This document shows positions 8,588 through 17,142 of a stretch of DNA of 64,000 nt, in pieces; the stretch's first letter is position 1, and every line of letters starts with the position of its first letter. A program made the translations under genes and the position numbers. The stretch is from Microbulbifer flavimaris (GTDB taxonomy: Bacteria; Pseudomonadota; Gammaproteobacteria; Pseudomonadales; Cellvibrionaceae). Below the pieces are notes generated by a model. The model ran no database searches and was not told the origin of the DNA. It saw only the letters and a list, made by a program, of their open reading frames with translations. The DNA is taken from assembly GCF_001641755.2 (NCBI RefSeq), contig NZ_LRFG02000001.1:372001-436000 (forward strand), given 5' to 3'.

Positions 8588-9508
8588 CTAGATCTCGGTA
8601 ATGCGAAAATGGCGTTTTTCCAGCTCCTTGAGCACGCTTTTTTCCCCGACCAGATGTCCCGCTCCAACAATGACAAAGAGGGTGTCATGCAATTTGCTGG
8701 CCTCGGCAATTCCAGCTGCCATATGACGGTTTCGTTTAAAAAACATGACTTCAAACAACGAGGAAAATTCCGGGTTTTCCTCGAGTTCATCGGCAATGAT
8801 GAGGCGATGCATGGCTTCCGCATCGCCACTTTTCCAGGCCGACATCATGCCGGGAATTACGGTGTCGATCTCCTCCAGCTGTTGCAGGGTCTGTTGTAGC
8901 AGGAGGTCGGGATTTTCCAGGTTATTCAAGAGAGCGAGCTGTTCCATCACCCCCTCGAGTTCGAGTACTTTTTTATCGCCCTGCCGGTGCGCTTTTTGCA
9001 GAAAGTGGCGGTCGATACCCAGCTGTGGATTCAGGCCGCGGGCCTGCAGCTCCACCATGCTGAGGGTGATCATGGCAATGGCAGGGCGCTGGCGGACGAA
9101 CATGGCCTCTGGCACTTGGCGGCTGCTGAGCCAGGCCTGCAATTGCTGATAGGTTTCCGGGGACAGCTCATCGCGCAGGCTCCTTCCGTCGGTGTACAGT
9201 GACTGCTGCATGATCTGTTGCTGAAGGGCAGGATTCTGTTCGGCTTGTAAAATGTCCGCTTCCACTGCAAGTGCCTCACTCTGCTCGTAAGCCTGGAGGA
9301 TGTCACCACGCAGTGGATAGAAGTCTGGCGTCGCCAGATGTACTGAACCGAGCAGGTAGATTCGCTGCCCATCCTTTTCTGCCATCCAGAAAAGGCCCCG
9401 ATCCTCCGCAGTTTGTGCCGCACCGGAAAAGAGCAGGAGCAGTAACAGGGTATACGCCGTGAAGAGTTTTCTGTGGGGCGAGCAGAGGTCTATTCGAGAG
9501 TGGATCAT
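8588..9508 (-). CDS. TraB/GumN-family protein, exported
   Basis: ATG at 9508 follows AGGAAG at 7-base spacing and is preferred to a TTG ten codons upstream. After a hydrophobic export signal (LFTAYTLLLLLLFSGAAQTA) the mature part begins with FWMAEKDGQRIYLLGSVHLA, the first conserved GxxH motif of the family, and ends with VIVGAGHLVGEKSVL, the second. TraB/GumN proteins resemble the Tiki metalloprotease fold, with the two histidine motifs as ligands, but bacterial members are mostly uncharacterised. It probably acts in the periplasm. It lies downstream of nothing obvious and upstream of the porin on the same strand. Confidence 0.88.
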   Translation of the reverse strand: MIHSRIDLCSPHRKLFTAYTLLLLLLFSGAAQTAEDRGLFWMAEKDGQRIYLLGSVHLATPDFYPLRGDILQAYEQSEALAVEADILQAEQNPALQQQIMQQSLYTDGRSLRDELSPETYQQLQAWLSSRQVPEAMFVRQRPAIAMITLSMVELQARGLNPQLGIDRHFLQKAHRQGDKKVLELEGVMEQLALLNNLENPDLLLQQTLQQLEEIDTVIPGMMSAWKSGDAEAMHRLIIADELEENPEFSSLFEVMFFKRNRHMAAGIAEASKLHDTLFVIVGAGHLVGEKSVLKELEKRHFRITEI

Positions 9509-9708
9509 GTTGAGGCTTCCTGCTGTTATTTGGGTCAAGTCCAGACACCCATCTTAACGGTGGACAGGCGGTGACAGCGAGTGTAAATAAACCCCTGGAA
9601 TGCGACATTGTGAAAATGTGGCGCATCACTCGGCAAATTTTGCTAGTTGACGCAGAATATGCCCCGCAGGTTGTCCGTAAATAATAAGTACAAAGGTTGA
9701 ACAGTATC

Positions 9709-10800
9709 ATGCGGGTTTTACAGGCGGTTCCGCGAATAGACGATTCGCCAGAGGGGCGCGCTGCCCTCGGGTTGGGCCAGGAGCTGGTGCGCCTGGGCCA
9801 TGAATCAATGGTTGTCTCTGCCGGTGGGGAATTAAAGGATCGCCTGGTGGTAAGGGGCTCCCAGCACCTGGACATGCCAATGGATCGCCGCAGTATCTGG
9901 TCGCTCAGGCTGGTGCGCCCATTGCGCCGGCTGCTTGTCGACCAGAACATAGACGTGGTGCATGCCCGTGCACCGCTACCCGCCTGGTTACTCTGGTTGG
10001 CAATCCGGGGGCTGCCTGAGACGCGGCGTCCGAGATTTATCACCTCGGCGCACCGGGTGTATGGCGGTGGCTTTTTCAACAGTATTATGGCTGCCGGCCA
10101 GCAGGTGATAGCGGTCTCCGAATTTGTCGCAGAACAGTTGCGGCGGAATTTCAGTAAGAAACTGGCAGCACCGCCGGAAATCGTGACCGGCGGCATCAAC
10201 ACCCGCGAGCTCGATCGGAACGCGCCGGTATCCGGACACTGGCACCAGCGGCTGCTCAATGATTTCCCACAGCTGGAGGGGCGCAACTGGCTGCTGATGC
10301 CCGCACCGCTGGCCCCGGGTAATGGACACCAGCAGTTTCTGGAGATGCTCTCTGCACTGGGCCGGGAGCGGGGCGATACGTTTGGCCTGATTGTGGGGGA
10401 AGTGCCAGCGGGAGGCGCCAGGTACGCGCGCAAGCTGGAGCGCCTCGCACTTGAGCTGGGGCTCAGCGACAAGGTGCTCTTTATGGGGCCGCGACGCGAT
10501 ATGCGGGAGCTCTATGCCAGCGCCCGGATTACCTACTGCCTTAACGAGAAGCCGCTGGCTTATGGTCGAATCGTGGCTGAGGCCCTGGCGATGCACTGCC
10601 CGGTTATCGCCTACCGGCTGGGAGGAGTCGCGGAGTTGCTGCAGCGATATTTCCCCCGCGGCCTGGTGGATGCCGGGGACAGGGAAGGACTTTTGCAGGC
10701 AACAGTCGACGTGCTCGATGGCCCCGCCCAGGTCGATTCCAGGGGGCTGAGCCTGGAGGATATGTCGCAGCAGGTGCTGTCGCTTTACGCGCGGGCCTGA
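9709..10800 (+). CDS. GT4-family glycosyltransferase (GT-B fold)
   Basis: ATG at 9709 is used rather than the in-frame TTG at 9697. The N-terminal domain starts MRVLQAVPRI and contains DVVHARAPLPAWL and FITSAHRVYGGGFFNS; the C-terminal nucleotide-sugar domain has KVLFMGPRRDMRELYASA and EKPLAYGRIVAEALA, the EX7E region. The first glutamate of EX7E aligns with leucine (LAYGRIVAE), as in some LPS glycosyltransferases. It probably adds a sugar to LPS core or a similar glycan at the inner face of the membrane. It is convergent with a second glycosyltransferase and sits in a surface-glycan region with a PagL-like gene. Confidence 0.85.
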   Translation: MRVLQAVPRIDDSPEGRAALGLGQELVRLGHESMVVSAGGELKDRLVVRGSQHLDMPMDRRSIWSLRLVRPLRRLLVDQNIDVVHARAPLPAWLLWLAIRGLPETRRPRFITSAHRVYGGGFFNSIMAAGQQVIAVSEFVAEQLRRNFSKKLAAPPEIVTGGINTRELDRNAPVSGHWHQRLLNDFPQLEGRNWLLMPAPLAPGNGHQQFLEMLSALGRERGDTFGLIVGEVPAGGARYARKLERLALELGLSDKVLFMGPRRDMRELYASARITYCLNEKPLAYGRIVAEALAMHCPVIAYRLGGVAELLQRYFPRGLVDAGDREGLLQATVDVLDGPAQVDSRGLSLEDMSQQVLSLYARA

Positions 10801-10864
10801 CCTGCGGCGTGTCCTGAAGGTGTGTCGTCTCCGGGGGCCGCCAGAGAGGTTGTTCAATAAGTTG

Positions 10865-11908
10865 TCACCCTGGTTTTTCACTCGCGTGTTTTCTCGACCC
10901 CTCCCTCACGACTCGCGTGTAGACCTCCCAGGTCGCACGCCCCATCGCATCCAGTGTCAGCTGGTCGCCAGCCCGCTCGAAGCTCCCTGTGAACTGGCTT
11001 TGCAGCAGCCCTAGGTTGCTCAGGGCCTGCTGTAGCTTCTGTTCGAGGCTAAGGGGGTGCACATTGTCCAGGATGAATTGCGGGGGAATGTACCGGTCTG
11101 CGTCGCCAGTGTTGGGTGTGATTACCGGGCAGCGGTGTAGCAGGGCCTCAATCCAGTCGAAGGGGGGATTGCCCGCGCAGCTGGTTATCACCAGCAGGTC
11201 CGTCTCCGAAAGCAGCCGGGCGGTCGATTGGCCGTCGCCGATAAATTGCACCCGCTGCGCCAGCCCCAGATCGCTGGCCAGCCGTTTCAGGGCATTGCCC
11301 TCGGGACCGTCGCCGGCAACGGTGAGTTCTGCCTCGGGGAGGCCCGGGAGCGCGTTCAGAAGGTGGTCGAGTCCGCAGAGTTTTACCAGTCGGCCTGAGA
11401 ACAGCAGTTGCGGCGCTTGTCGTCGCAGGGTCCCTGCGGGGCTGAGGGGGGCGCTGGCAGTTGCGCCATTGGGAATCACGTTCCAGTCGAGGCGGGAGTT
11501 CTCCACCACCGAGTGACTGACGGCAATTCTGGCATCGAAAGCGCTGGAGAGCTTGTCCCGAGGATGGCGCAAATTGTGCCGGGTGATCACCTGTCGGGCA
11601 CTGGAGTACTTCTGTACAGCTGCGAGCAGCTGGGCAGATTTGCTGCCGTGGCCGTGGGCGATCTGAAATCCGCCGCTCCTGAGGTGGCTCGTCAGCCGCC
11701 AGGCCAGGTTGGGATGGTGGCGGTTGCGATCCGTATTGAGAGCCAGGAAACGCACCGAGGGATCCAGGCTTTCCCGGTAGCGCGGATGGGCAATGACAGC
11801 GATCTCTGCCCCGGTGTTGCGCACCTGCCAGCGAGACAGCTCGGCGACATGACGAGCGAGGCCGTCGTGCTCACGGCTGGCGATGAGATGACAAATTTTA
11901 TCGATCAT
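10865..11908 (-). CDS. glycosyltransferase (GT-B fold, GT4-like)
   Basis: ATG at 11908 (MIDKICHLIASREHDGLARH) with GGAA eight bases before it is the likely start; upstream in-frame codons give an unlikely basic leader. Visible blocks are GGFQIAHGHGSKSAQLLA, QVITRHNLRHP, ARIAVSHSVVE followed by WNVIPNG, and the C-terminal LLFSGRLVKLCGLDHLL with AELTVAGDGPEGNALKRLA. The usual EX7E pattern is not clear: FDWIEALLHRCPVI carries only the second glutamate. It probably transfers a sugar in LPS or capsule synthesis, acceptor unknown. It follows the PagL-like gene on the minus strand and converges on the other glycosyltransferase. Confidence 0.85.
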   Translation of the reverse strand: MIDKICHLIASREHDGLARHVAELSRWQVRNTGAEIAVIAHPRYRESLDPSVRFLALNTDRNRHHPNLAWRLTSHLRSGGFQIAHGHGSKSAQLLAAVQKYSSARQVITRHNLRHPRDKLSSAFDARIAVSHSVVENSRLDWNVIPNGATASAPLSPAGTLRRQAPQLLFSGRLVKLCGLDHLLNALPGLPEAELTVAGDGPEGNALKRLASDLGLAQRVQFIGDGQSTARLLSETDLLVITSCAGNPPFDWIEALLHRCPVITPNTGDADRYIPPQFILDNVHPLSLEQKLQQALSNLGLLQSQFTGSFERAGDQLTLDAMGRATWEVYTRVVREGSRKHASEKPG

Positions 11909-12048
11909 TGGGTCAGTTCCATGCCCGGCGGTTTTTCTTCTATTGCCGGGATTATTGCGGCCGCTTTGGCGCGCTTTTTTATGGGCTGATGGTCCCAATA
12001 TGCGATGACAGCTGTTTGAATGGGGGATGACTGTTTGGTGACAGACCG

Positions 12049-12594
12049 TTAGAAGTTGAAGTGCCAGTTTAGCGAGGCGAAATCAAAACCTGGGTTGGGG
12101 GTATTGGTGTAGGCGTTGGAGAAGTGGCTGTAGCGCACCGTGGCAACGGCCCCGTTCTGCAGGCGATAGCCCGCCGCAAAATGCAGCGCGAAGTTGCCGT
12201 GGGTCGTGAGTTCGATATCGCCAAAGTTCTTTTCGCTCAAATAGGCGGCACCGACGCCGGCTTCACCGAACAGGCCCTCCGCCCTCGGCTTGGGATACCA
12301 GCGCAGCACCGGCTTGAGTTCAACTACATTCTGCTCCTGCCGCTCGCCGAGGTGATCCAGGCGCAGGTGTGAGTAGCTGCCCTGGGCCCACCACTGCCAG
12401 AGACCGGATGTCAGCGGGAATTCAGCGAAGTTGATTGCGTAATTGATGCCGGCCATTTCTGCACTGGAAATGGAGTCTTGCTGGATCAGTGCGTCTCCCA
12501 GGCCCTTGCCTGCACTGAATATCACTTCCTGTTCCCCACGGGCATCCGGGGCTGTAACCAATAGGCAAAAAAACAGGATGGATAGCAGTCGCAT
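12049..12594 (-). CDS. PagL-like acyloxyacyl hydrolase (lipid A 3-O-deacylase)
   Basis: 181 residues with a signal peptide (MRLLSILFFCLLVTAPDARG) and a small outer-membrane barrel. The C-terminal block RYSHFSNAYTNTPNPGFDF carries the HxSN motif of PagL (catalytic His and Ser), and the chain ends in alternating aromatic residues WHFNF, the outer-membrane C-terminal signal. PagL removes the 3-O-acyl chain from lipid A in the outer membrane, altering endotoxicity and polymyxin tolerance. It is on the same strand as, and upstream of, a glycosyltransferase, consistent with an LPS role. Confidence 0.88.
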   Translation of the reverse strand: MRLLSILFFCLLVTAPDARGEQEVIFSAGKGLGDALIQQDSISSAEMAGINYAINFAEFPLTSGLWQWWAQGSYSHLRLDHLGERQEQNVVELKPVLRWYPKPRAEGLFGEAGVGAAYLSEKNFGDIELTTHGNFALHFAAGYRLQNGAVATVRYSHFSNAYTNTPNPGFDFASLNWHFNF

Positions 12595-12719
12595 GATGGG
12601 CTGTGCAGGTTGTTATCGGTTGTTGCGCAGAGAGCAAATAACAGCCTAGCTGCTTGCGCGCACTTGGCAAGCCATGAGTTCTGGCATTCAGGTTTCGGCA
12701 GGGAGCGGGGCAGGGCGCA

Positions 12720-13895
12720 TCAGCGCCACTGCCGCCGCAGTTGTCGGATGGCATCGGAATGCAGCTGGCGGGCTCGCTCCTGGCTGAGGCCCAGCTGCTC
12801 CCCAATGACCCGGAATGAGCAGTCGCGATCAGACATCAGTCCGTAACGCAGGTTGAGCACGGTGCGCTGTCGCGGGGGTAGCCGGTCGACAGCCTCGCGC
12901 AGCCGCTGGGCCAGCTCCTGATTGGTCACCAGTTCATCGGTGTTATAAATCTCGTCCGCGGGCGCGTAGTCCAGCTTGGTGCTGCTCTGGTCTTCCGCCA
13001 CCGGATCGTCGAGAGAACCGGTAGGGCCGGGCAGCTTCAGCAGGCTCTGCACCCGCTCCAGGTCCAGACCGGCCTGAACGGCAATGTGTTCATCGGTAGC
13101 TGTAGCGCCCCTGGCGCGTAACTCGCTGATGGCGCGATAAATCGCCCGCAGGTCGTCCTGCACATTCGCCGGTTGGCGCACGATGTCGTCATTGCGGCGC
13201 AGGGCCAATTGGATTTCCTGTTGTATCCACCAATAGGCGTAAGTGGAAAACCGGTAGCCCATCTGTGGCTTGAAGCGCTCGATCGCTTTCATCAAGCCGA
13301 CATTGCCCTCCTGGATCAGATCGATAAAGGGCACAGCCGGATTGCGAAATCGCTTGGCGATGGCAATCACCAGGCGCAGGTTGCACTGGATGAGCTTCTT
13401 GCGCTGTTGCTGAAACCGGCGAAGTAAGCTGCGCAAGGCCGTGCGATCCCGTTGTGAAACCTTGCCTTTCTCCAGCAGGTTCTCAGCCTGGGCGATGATC
13501 AGGCCGTGGTCGTAGGCACCGGTGCTGCCTCGTTGCTCGACGCCCTCGCTGCGCAAGTCCACCAGCTCAATACCGCGTTTTTGCAGCAGCGCGATGATTT
13601 TGTCTTCCAGTTCCCGCAGCAGGCAGGTTGTGGTGTGTTCCTCCTCTGGTGTGAGCAGATCCAGCCGGTACAGATGCTTGAGATAACTCTGCATTGGCGT
13701 GCTGCCGGATTCGCCAGCCCGTTCCGCCGGCTCCTGTGTCTGTTCAGTCTCCGTAGAACCGTTATTGAGCGCCTTGTCGGGCCCGGTTCCGGAGACCAGT
13801 TCGTCTGTGTCCTTCAGCCATGCTTCATCCCTTGAGTAAGTGTTTTCTCGGGACAACTGAATACACCTTCTGTTGAGTACATCATCGCCATGCAC
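12720..13895 (-). CDS. divergent sigma-70 family (group 1/2, RpoS-like) RNA polymerase sigma factor
   Basis: GTG at 13895 has AGGGG five bases before it. The 391-residue protein shows a variable acidic N-terminus, region 1.2 (MQSYLKHLYRLDLLTPEEE), an insertion of about 70 residues, then region 2 (LRLVIAIAKRFRN, FIDLIQEGNVGLMKAIERF, YRFSTYAYWWIQQEI), region 3, and region 4 (LPPRQRTVLNLRYGL and a helix-turn-helix FRVIGEQLGLSQERARQLH). It directs core RNA polymerase to promoters. It is not next to nlpD, as a classical rpoS would be, and its -10 recognition helix differs (WWIQQEIQLAL against WWIRQTIERAI), so I do not assign the name rpoS. Confidence 0.85.
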   Translation of the reverse strand: MHGDDVLNRRCIQLSRENTYSRDEAWLKDTDELVSGTGPDKALNNGSTETEQTQEPAERAGESGSTPMQSYLKHLYRLDLLTPEEEHTTTCLLRELEDKIIALLQKRGIELVDLRSEGVEQRGSTGAYDHGLIIAQAENLLEKGKVSQRDRTALRSLLRRFQQQRKKLIQCNLRLVIAIAKRFRNPAVPFIDLIQEGNVGLMKAIERFKPQMGYRFSTYAYWWIQQEIQLALRRNDDIVRQPANVQDDLRAIYRAISELRARGATATDEHIAVQAGLDLERVQSLLKLPGPTGSLDDPVAEDQSSTKLDYAPADEIYNTDELVTNQELAQRLREAVDRLPPRQRTVLNLRYGLMSDRDCSFRVIGEQLGLSQERARQLHSDAIRQLRRQWR

Positions 13896-14098
13896 ACGGC
13901 TGCCCCTGTGCTTGGCGTCTCTTTCCTTTTGACTATAGGTGAAGGTAGAAATTCGCGCCGGGCAAATGCTGACCGACAGGTTTTCACTGAGGGGTACCGG
14001 GGGAGGACCCTGTGCTCGAATTTGCCGCCGGGGAGCTCATGTTTCCAGATTGATGCAAAAGGGTGATGGGGCGCCCCCGAATACAGGCCCGAATTTGG

Positions 14099-14788
14099 TC
14101 ACCTGGTGCGAATATCGAAACTGAAGTCGATCCGCTCGCCGACCCGCAGGGCTCCCAGAGCAACACTGAACGGCTCTAGGCCCAGCTGTGCGTGAGAGAG
14201 GCTAAAGCTGCCGCTGGCGCGCACGCTGCCACTGCTGACGGTAACGGTTGCGGGCAACCTCAGCGGAATGATCCGCCCCCGCAGGTGAAGCCTCGCGGCG
14301 ATCAGGACTTTCTGGGCGGCAGAGACATCGCTCAGCCTGGCCTTTCCGGTAAGGCGGATGGTCGGAAACCGGGAAGCCTGCAGCTGGCGCTCTCCGAGCA
14401 TATTGGCACGGGTCCCGGCAATATCCTCGCTGCTCAGCTGTGACGAGAACTCGCGTCCGTAGCGGCGCCGCAGTGCGGGTGGGTCAACCTCGAGGCGCTG
14501 CAGTGGAATCTCCAATGTAAATTCGGACAATTGGGTTGCGTCACGAAGTGTGACGCTGCCGCGAATATTTGTCGCGCGAATCACATGGTTGTGTCCCAGG
14601 TGGGCCATGGGCCCGCTGCGGTACACCCGCCAGTGAATGTCCGAAGCCGCAGAGAGCGGGAGTACCTGCTCCGCCACCAGGTGGCTGGAAAACAGGCCCA
14701 TGAACATTGCCAGGCTCAGGGGAAGGCCCAGGACCAGTTGGCGATAAAGGCAGGGGGGGTGACGAAGGCGAAGTAAACTGGAAACCAC
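14099..14788 (-). CDS. YceI-family periplasmic protein
   Basis: 229 residues from GTG at 14788, which has GAGG eight bases upstream. A long basic and hydrophobic leader (LVLGLPLSLAMFMGLFSSHLVA) precedes a lipocalin-like domain of the YceI type: SDIHWRVYRSGPMAHLGHNHVIRA, then a paired beta pattern FTLEIPLQRLEVDPPALRRRYG and RFPTIRLTGKARL. YceI proteins bind isoprenoid-like lipids in the periplasm; many bacterial copies have no proven role. It is transcribed towards the sigma factor gene with about 200 bases between them. Confidence 0.8.
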   Translation of the reverse strand: MVSSLLRLRHPPCLYRQLVLGLPLSLAMFMGLFSSHLVAEQVLPLSAASDIHWRVYRSGPMAHLGHNHVIRATNIRGSVTLRDATQLSEFTLEIPLQRLEVDPPALRRRYGREFSSQLSSEDIAGTRANMLGERQLQASRFPTIRLTGKARLSDVSAAQKVLIAARLHLRGRIIPLRLPATVTVSSGSVRASGSFSLSHAQLGLEPFSVALGALRVGERIDFSFDIRTR

Positions 14789-14881
14789 AGTGCGAACCTC
14801 CTGACGGCTGATGCAGCTGTGGTGTCCAGCATAGTGCGGGCTTACAGTCGGGAGTAAGCCGCAATGCAGCGAACGACCGGG

Positions 14882-15301
14882 TCAGCGTTCGCGCTTAACC
14901 CGGATCTTACGCCCCCCTCCAGTGGATTTCATGAAGAAAGAGCCGAACAGGCCGCGTTCCACCACGACACTGTCACCGGCATCCCACAAGATCCTGCCGC
15001 TGTCGTTCTGGCGCCAGACCTGGCCGTTGTCCAGAACGATGATGGCCTTGCCGTAAGCGCCTTTCTGGATCGCCTTCACCTGTGCTGTGATTTGCTCCGG
15101 TGCCTCTTCTACGATGCGCTTCTGTTCCTGGCCAAAAATGTCCTCCGCGCGGGCGTCGAGACTCTTGCTCAAGGCGTCGTAGCAGGCGAGCCGCTCATTA
15201 TCGGACTTGATCGATGCGCAGCCTCGCATCTGGTTTGTTAGCGAGTCCGCACTGGCGCCGCAAGCCAGTACGAACAGGGAAAGAAAGAGAGTTAATCGCA
15301 T
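14882..15301 (-). CDS. exported protein of unknown function
   Basis: 139 residues from ATG at 15301; longer in-frame starts lack a signal peptide. The leader MRLTLFLSLFVLACGASA is a secretion signal, perhaps also a lipobox (LACG). The mature part has a small cysteine motif MRGCASIKSDNERLACYDALS, common in proteobacterial exported proteins, and a beta-rich C-terminus (IIVLDNGQVWRQ, DSVVVERGLFGSFFM, RKIRVKR). I do not recognise a specific function; the CYDAL motif is seen in several periplasmic families. It diverges from the acidic membrane protein gene at 15457. Confidence 0.7.
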   Translation of the reverse strand: MRLTLFLSLFVLACGASADSLTNQMRGCASIKSDNERLACYDALSKSLDARAEDIFGQEQKRIVEEAPEQITAQVKAIQKGAYGKAIIVLDNGQVWRQNDSGRILWDAGDSVVVERGLFGSFFMKSTGGGRKIRVKRER

Positions 15302-15456
15302 ATTGACAGTTGACCTGATGGTTTTCGCATAATTTTGCCTCAGGGTTGTCCGGCGGACAAATAAAAACGTGCGGGTAGTCACGTTTTTGAACCCTGTCAC
15401 CATGGAACAATACTCGACTCTTATAACCATAAATTCACACTTTCAGGGGTTGGAAA

Positions 15457-15831
15457 ATGAAAAAAATCATTATTCCCGCAATCGTGATTGCCGCAGTCGG
15501 TGGTTACCTGTACTACCAGAATATGGAACCTGCGGGCAGCGAGGCTGAGATTGCCAGTGAGGTCCAGTCCGCCGTAGAGGAAGCTGGCGCTGCGGTAGAG
15601 GAAGCGGCTGAGGAAGCGGTTGTCGCAGCCAAAGACAGCGAGATGATGCCGACCGAGGGTGATGTCTTCGCCGATGCCCCCGAGCACATGATGGAGTCCG
15701 CCGAAGACATGGCGGAAGAGGTTGCAGACTCTGCCGAAGAGGCAATGGACACTGTGGCCGCTGAATCTGAAGAAGTGGCTGAAGAGGTTGCCGACGAGGT
15801 AGAAGAGGCCATTGATCACAGCGAGGAGTAA
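15457..15831 (+). CDS. small acidic, Ala/Glu-rich protein with one N-terminal membrane segment
   Basis: 124 residues with a single hydrophobic N-terminus (MKKIIIPAIVIAAVGGYLYY) and then a nearly uniform Ala/Glu/Val tail with EEA and EEV repeats (VEEAGAAVEEAAEEAVVAA; MAEEVADSAEEAMDTV), which would be strongly negative and probably helical or coiled-coil. The start follows the run GGGGTTGGAAA. A clear terminator follows at 15851-15879, so it is a single-gene unit. I know no characterised homologue. It could be a periplasm-facing acidic spacer or a membrane-anchored stress protein; both are guesses. Confidence 0.75.
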   Translation: MKKIIIPAIVIAAVGGYLYYQNMEPAGSEAEIASEVQSAVEEAGAAVEEAAEEAVVAAKDSEMMPTEGDVFADAPEHMMESAEDMAEEVADSAEEAMDTVAAESEEVAEEVADEVEEAIDHSEE

Positions 15832-15850
15832 TGCCTCCGGGAGTGATCAG

Positions 15851-15879
15851 ATACCCGGGCAGCGCCCGGGTATTTTTTT
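15851..15879 (+). terminator. intrinsic terminator
   Basis: ATACCCGGGC (15851-15860) pairs perfectly with GCCCGGGTAT (15864-15873) over a 3-base loop, running into a seven-T tract. It closes the acidic protein gene. Confidence 0.92.
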
Positions 15880-15924
15880 GCCTGTAATCTGGGCAGCCAG
15901 AATAGCTTACCGGGAGAGCGCCGC

Positions 15925-16305
15925 ATGAACCTGAATCAGGTCACCCTGCCGGTCCGCGATATGGCAGAGGCCGCGGCCTTTTACCGGCGGCTGGGTTTCG
16001 TCCAGATCGTGGACACGCCTCACTACGCCCGCTTTGAGAGTACAGACGGCGGGGCCACGTTCTCACTGCAACTGAGTGATGAGAAGTTCCACAATGGTGC
16101 GGTGATTTATTTTGAGCTCGAGGCGCTGGATACGCTGGTTGAGGAGCTGCAGCATCGGGGCGTGGAGTTTGCCCAGCTGCCGCAGGATATGCGCTGGCGC
16201 TGGCGGGAAGCGGTGCTGTTCGATCCTAGTGGAAACAAGGTAAAACTCTACTGGGCGGGGGAGGATCGCCTCCACCCGCCGTGGCGCACAGAAATCCGCG
16301 ACTGA
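15925..16305 (+). CDS. VOC-family (glyoxalase/bleomycin-resistance fold) protein
   Basis: 126 residues. The start MNLNQVTLPVRDMAEAAAFYRRLGF is the standard first beta-alpha unit of the vicinal-oxygen-chelate fold, and EAVLFDPSGNKVKLYWAGE is the C-terminal metal-side strand. The usual metal pattern of His and Glu is only partly present (HYARFES, DPSGN, KLYW), so the enzymatic role is unclear: it may be a dioxygenase-like, lactoylglutathione lyase-like or binding protein. GGGAG lies seven bases before the ATG. It converges with yciK, 15 bases away. Confidence 0.85.
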   Translation: MNLNQVTLPVRDMAEAAAFYRRLGFVQIVDTPHYARFESTDGGATFSLQLSDEKFHNGAVIYFELEALDTLVEELQHRGVEFAQLPQDMRWRWREAVLFDPSGNKVKLYWAGEDRLHPPWRTEIRD

Positions 16306-16320
16306 GCCGGCAGGGGATGC

Positions 16321-17076
16321 TCAGCCCTGTGCGTTGAACTGCTTGCCACTGACCCCGCGGCTATCATCGCCCATGAGGTAGAGGTAGGTGGGCATGATAT
16401 CTTCCGCGCTGGTGACCGTCCGCGGATCCTCGGCGGGATAGGCGGCGGCGCGCATATTGGTGCGGGTGGCGCCCGGGTTGATGCTGTTGACGCGGGTATT
16501 GGAAACGCCATCCAGTTCGTCCGCCAGTACCTGCATCAGTCCCTCGGTAGCGAACTTCGAGACCGCATATGCGCCCCAGAAGGCGCGTCCCTTCAGGCCG
16601 ACACCGGACCCGGTAAACACGACAGAGCCCGCTTCGGACTTCTCGAGCAGAGGCAGGAGTGTTTTCGTCAGGCCGAAAGCGGCGTTGACGTTAACCCGCA
16701 TCACCTGTTCCCAGGTGGCGAAATGGTAATTGGCGATGGGGGTGCGCTGACCGAGAACACCGGCGTTATGCAGCAGGCCGTCGAGCCGGCCGAACTCCTG
16801 ATCCACTGCCTCGGCAAAGTGCTCGAAGGTCTCGATCTGTGCCTCGTTCAGATCCATCGGAAAAATCGCCGGCTGCGGCCCCCCCGCTTGCTCAATTTCG
16901 TCGTAAACCGCCTCGAGCTTTGCGGTGGTGCGCCCGAGCAGTATCACCGTGGCCCCATGGGCGGCAAATGTCCTGGCGGCAATCCGGCCGATACCATCGC
17001 CGGCTCCGGTCACGAGAATGACCTTGTCCTTCAGGAGGTCTGGGGCAGGGGTGTAGTTACCGATGGTCTCAGACAT
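16321..17076 (-). CDS. YciK-like SDR-family oxidoreductase
   Basis: 251 residues. The NAD(P)-binding motif is VTGAGDGIG near residue 23, NAG is present (LLHNAGVLG), and the catalytic set is Ser in VVFTGSGVG with Tyr-Lys in AYAVSKFA. SINPGATRTNM follows the active site as in YciK. The physiological substrate is unknown. It stands downstream of mupP and ubiG on the same strand, the order found in Pseudomonas, so it is probably part of that operon. Confidence 0.9.
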   Translation of the reverse strand: MSETIGNYTPAPDLLKDKVILVTGAGDGIGRIAARTFAAHGATVILLGRTTAKLEAVYDEIEQAGGPQPAIFPMDLNEAQIETFEHFAEAVDQEFGRLDGLLHNAGVLGQRTPIANYHFATWEQVMRVNVNAAFGLTKTLLPLLEKSEAGSVVFTGSGVGLKGRAFWGAYAVSKFATEGLMQVLADELDGVSNTRVNSINPGATRTNMRAAAYPAEDPRTVTSAEDIMPTYLYLMGDDSRGVSGKQFNAQG

Positions 17077-17142
17077 GGGGTTCCTTTTGCTTCGTTGTTC
17101 CGTTCATGGGGCGCTTGGGGTGATGTCGTGCCCGGCGCGGCT

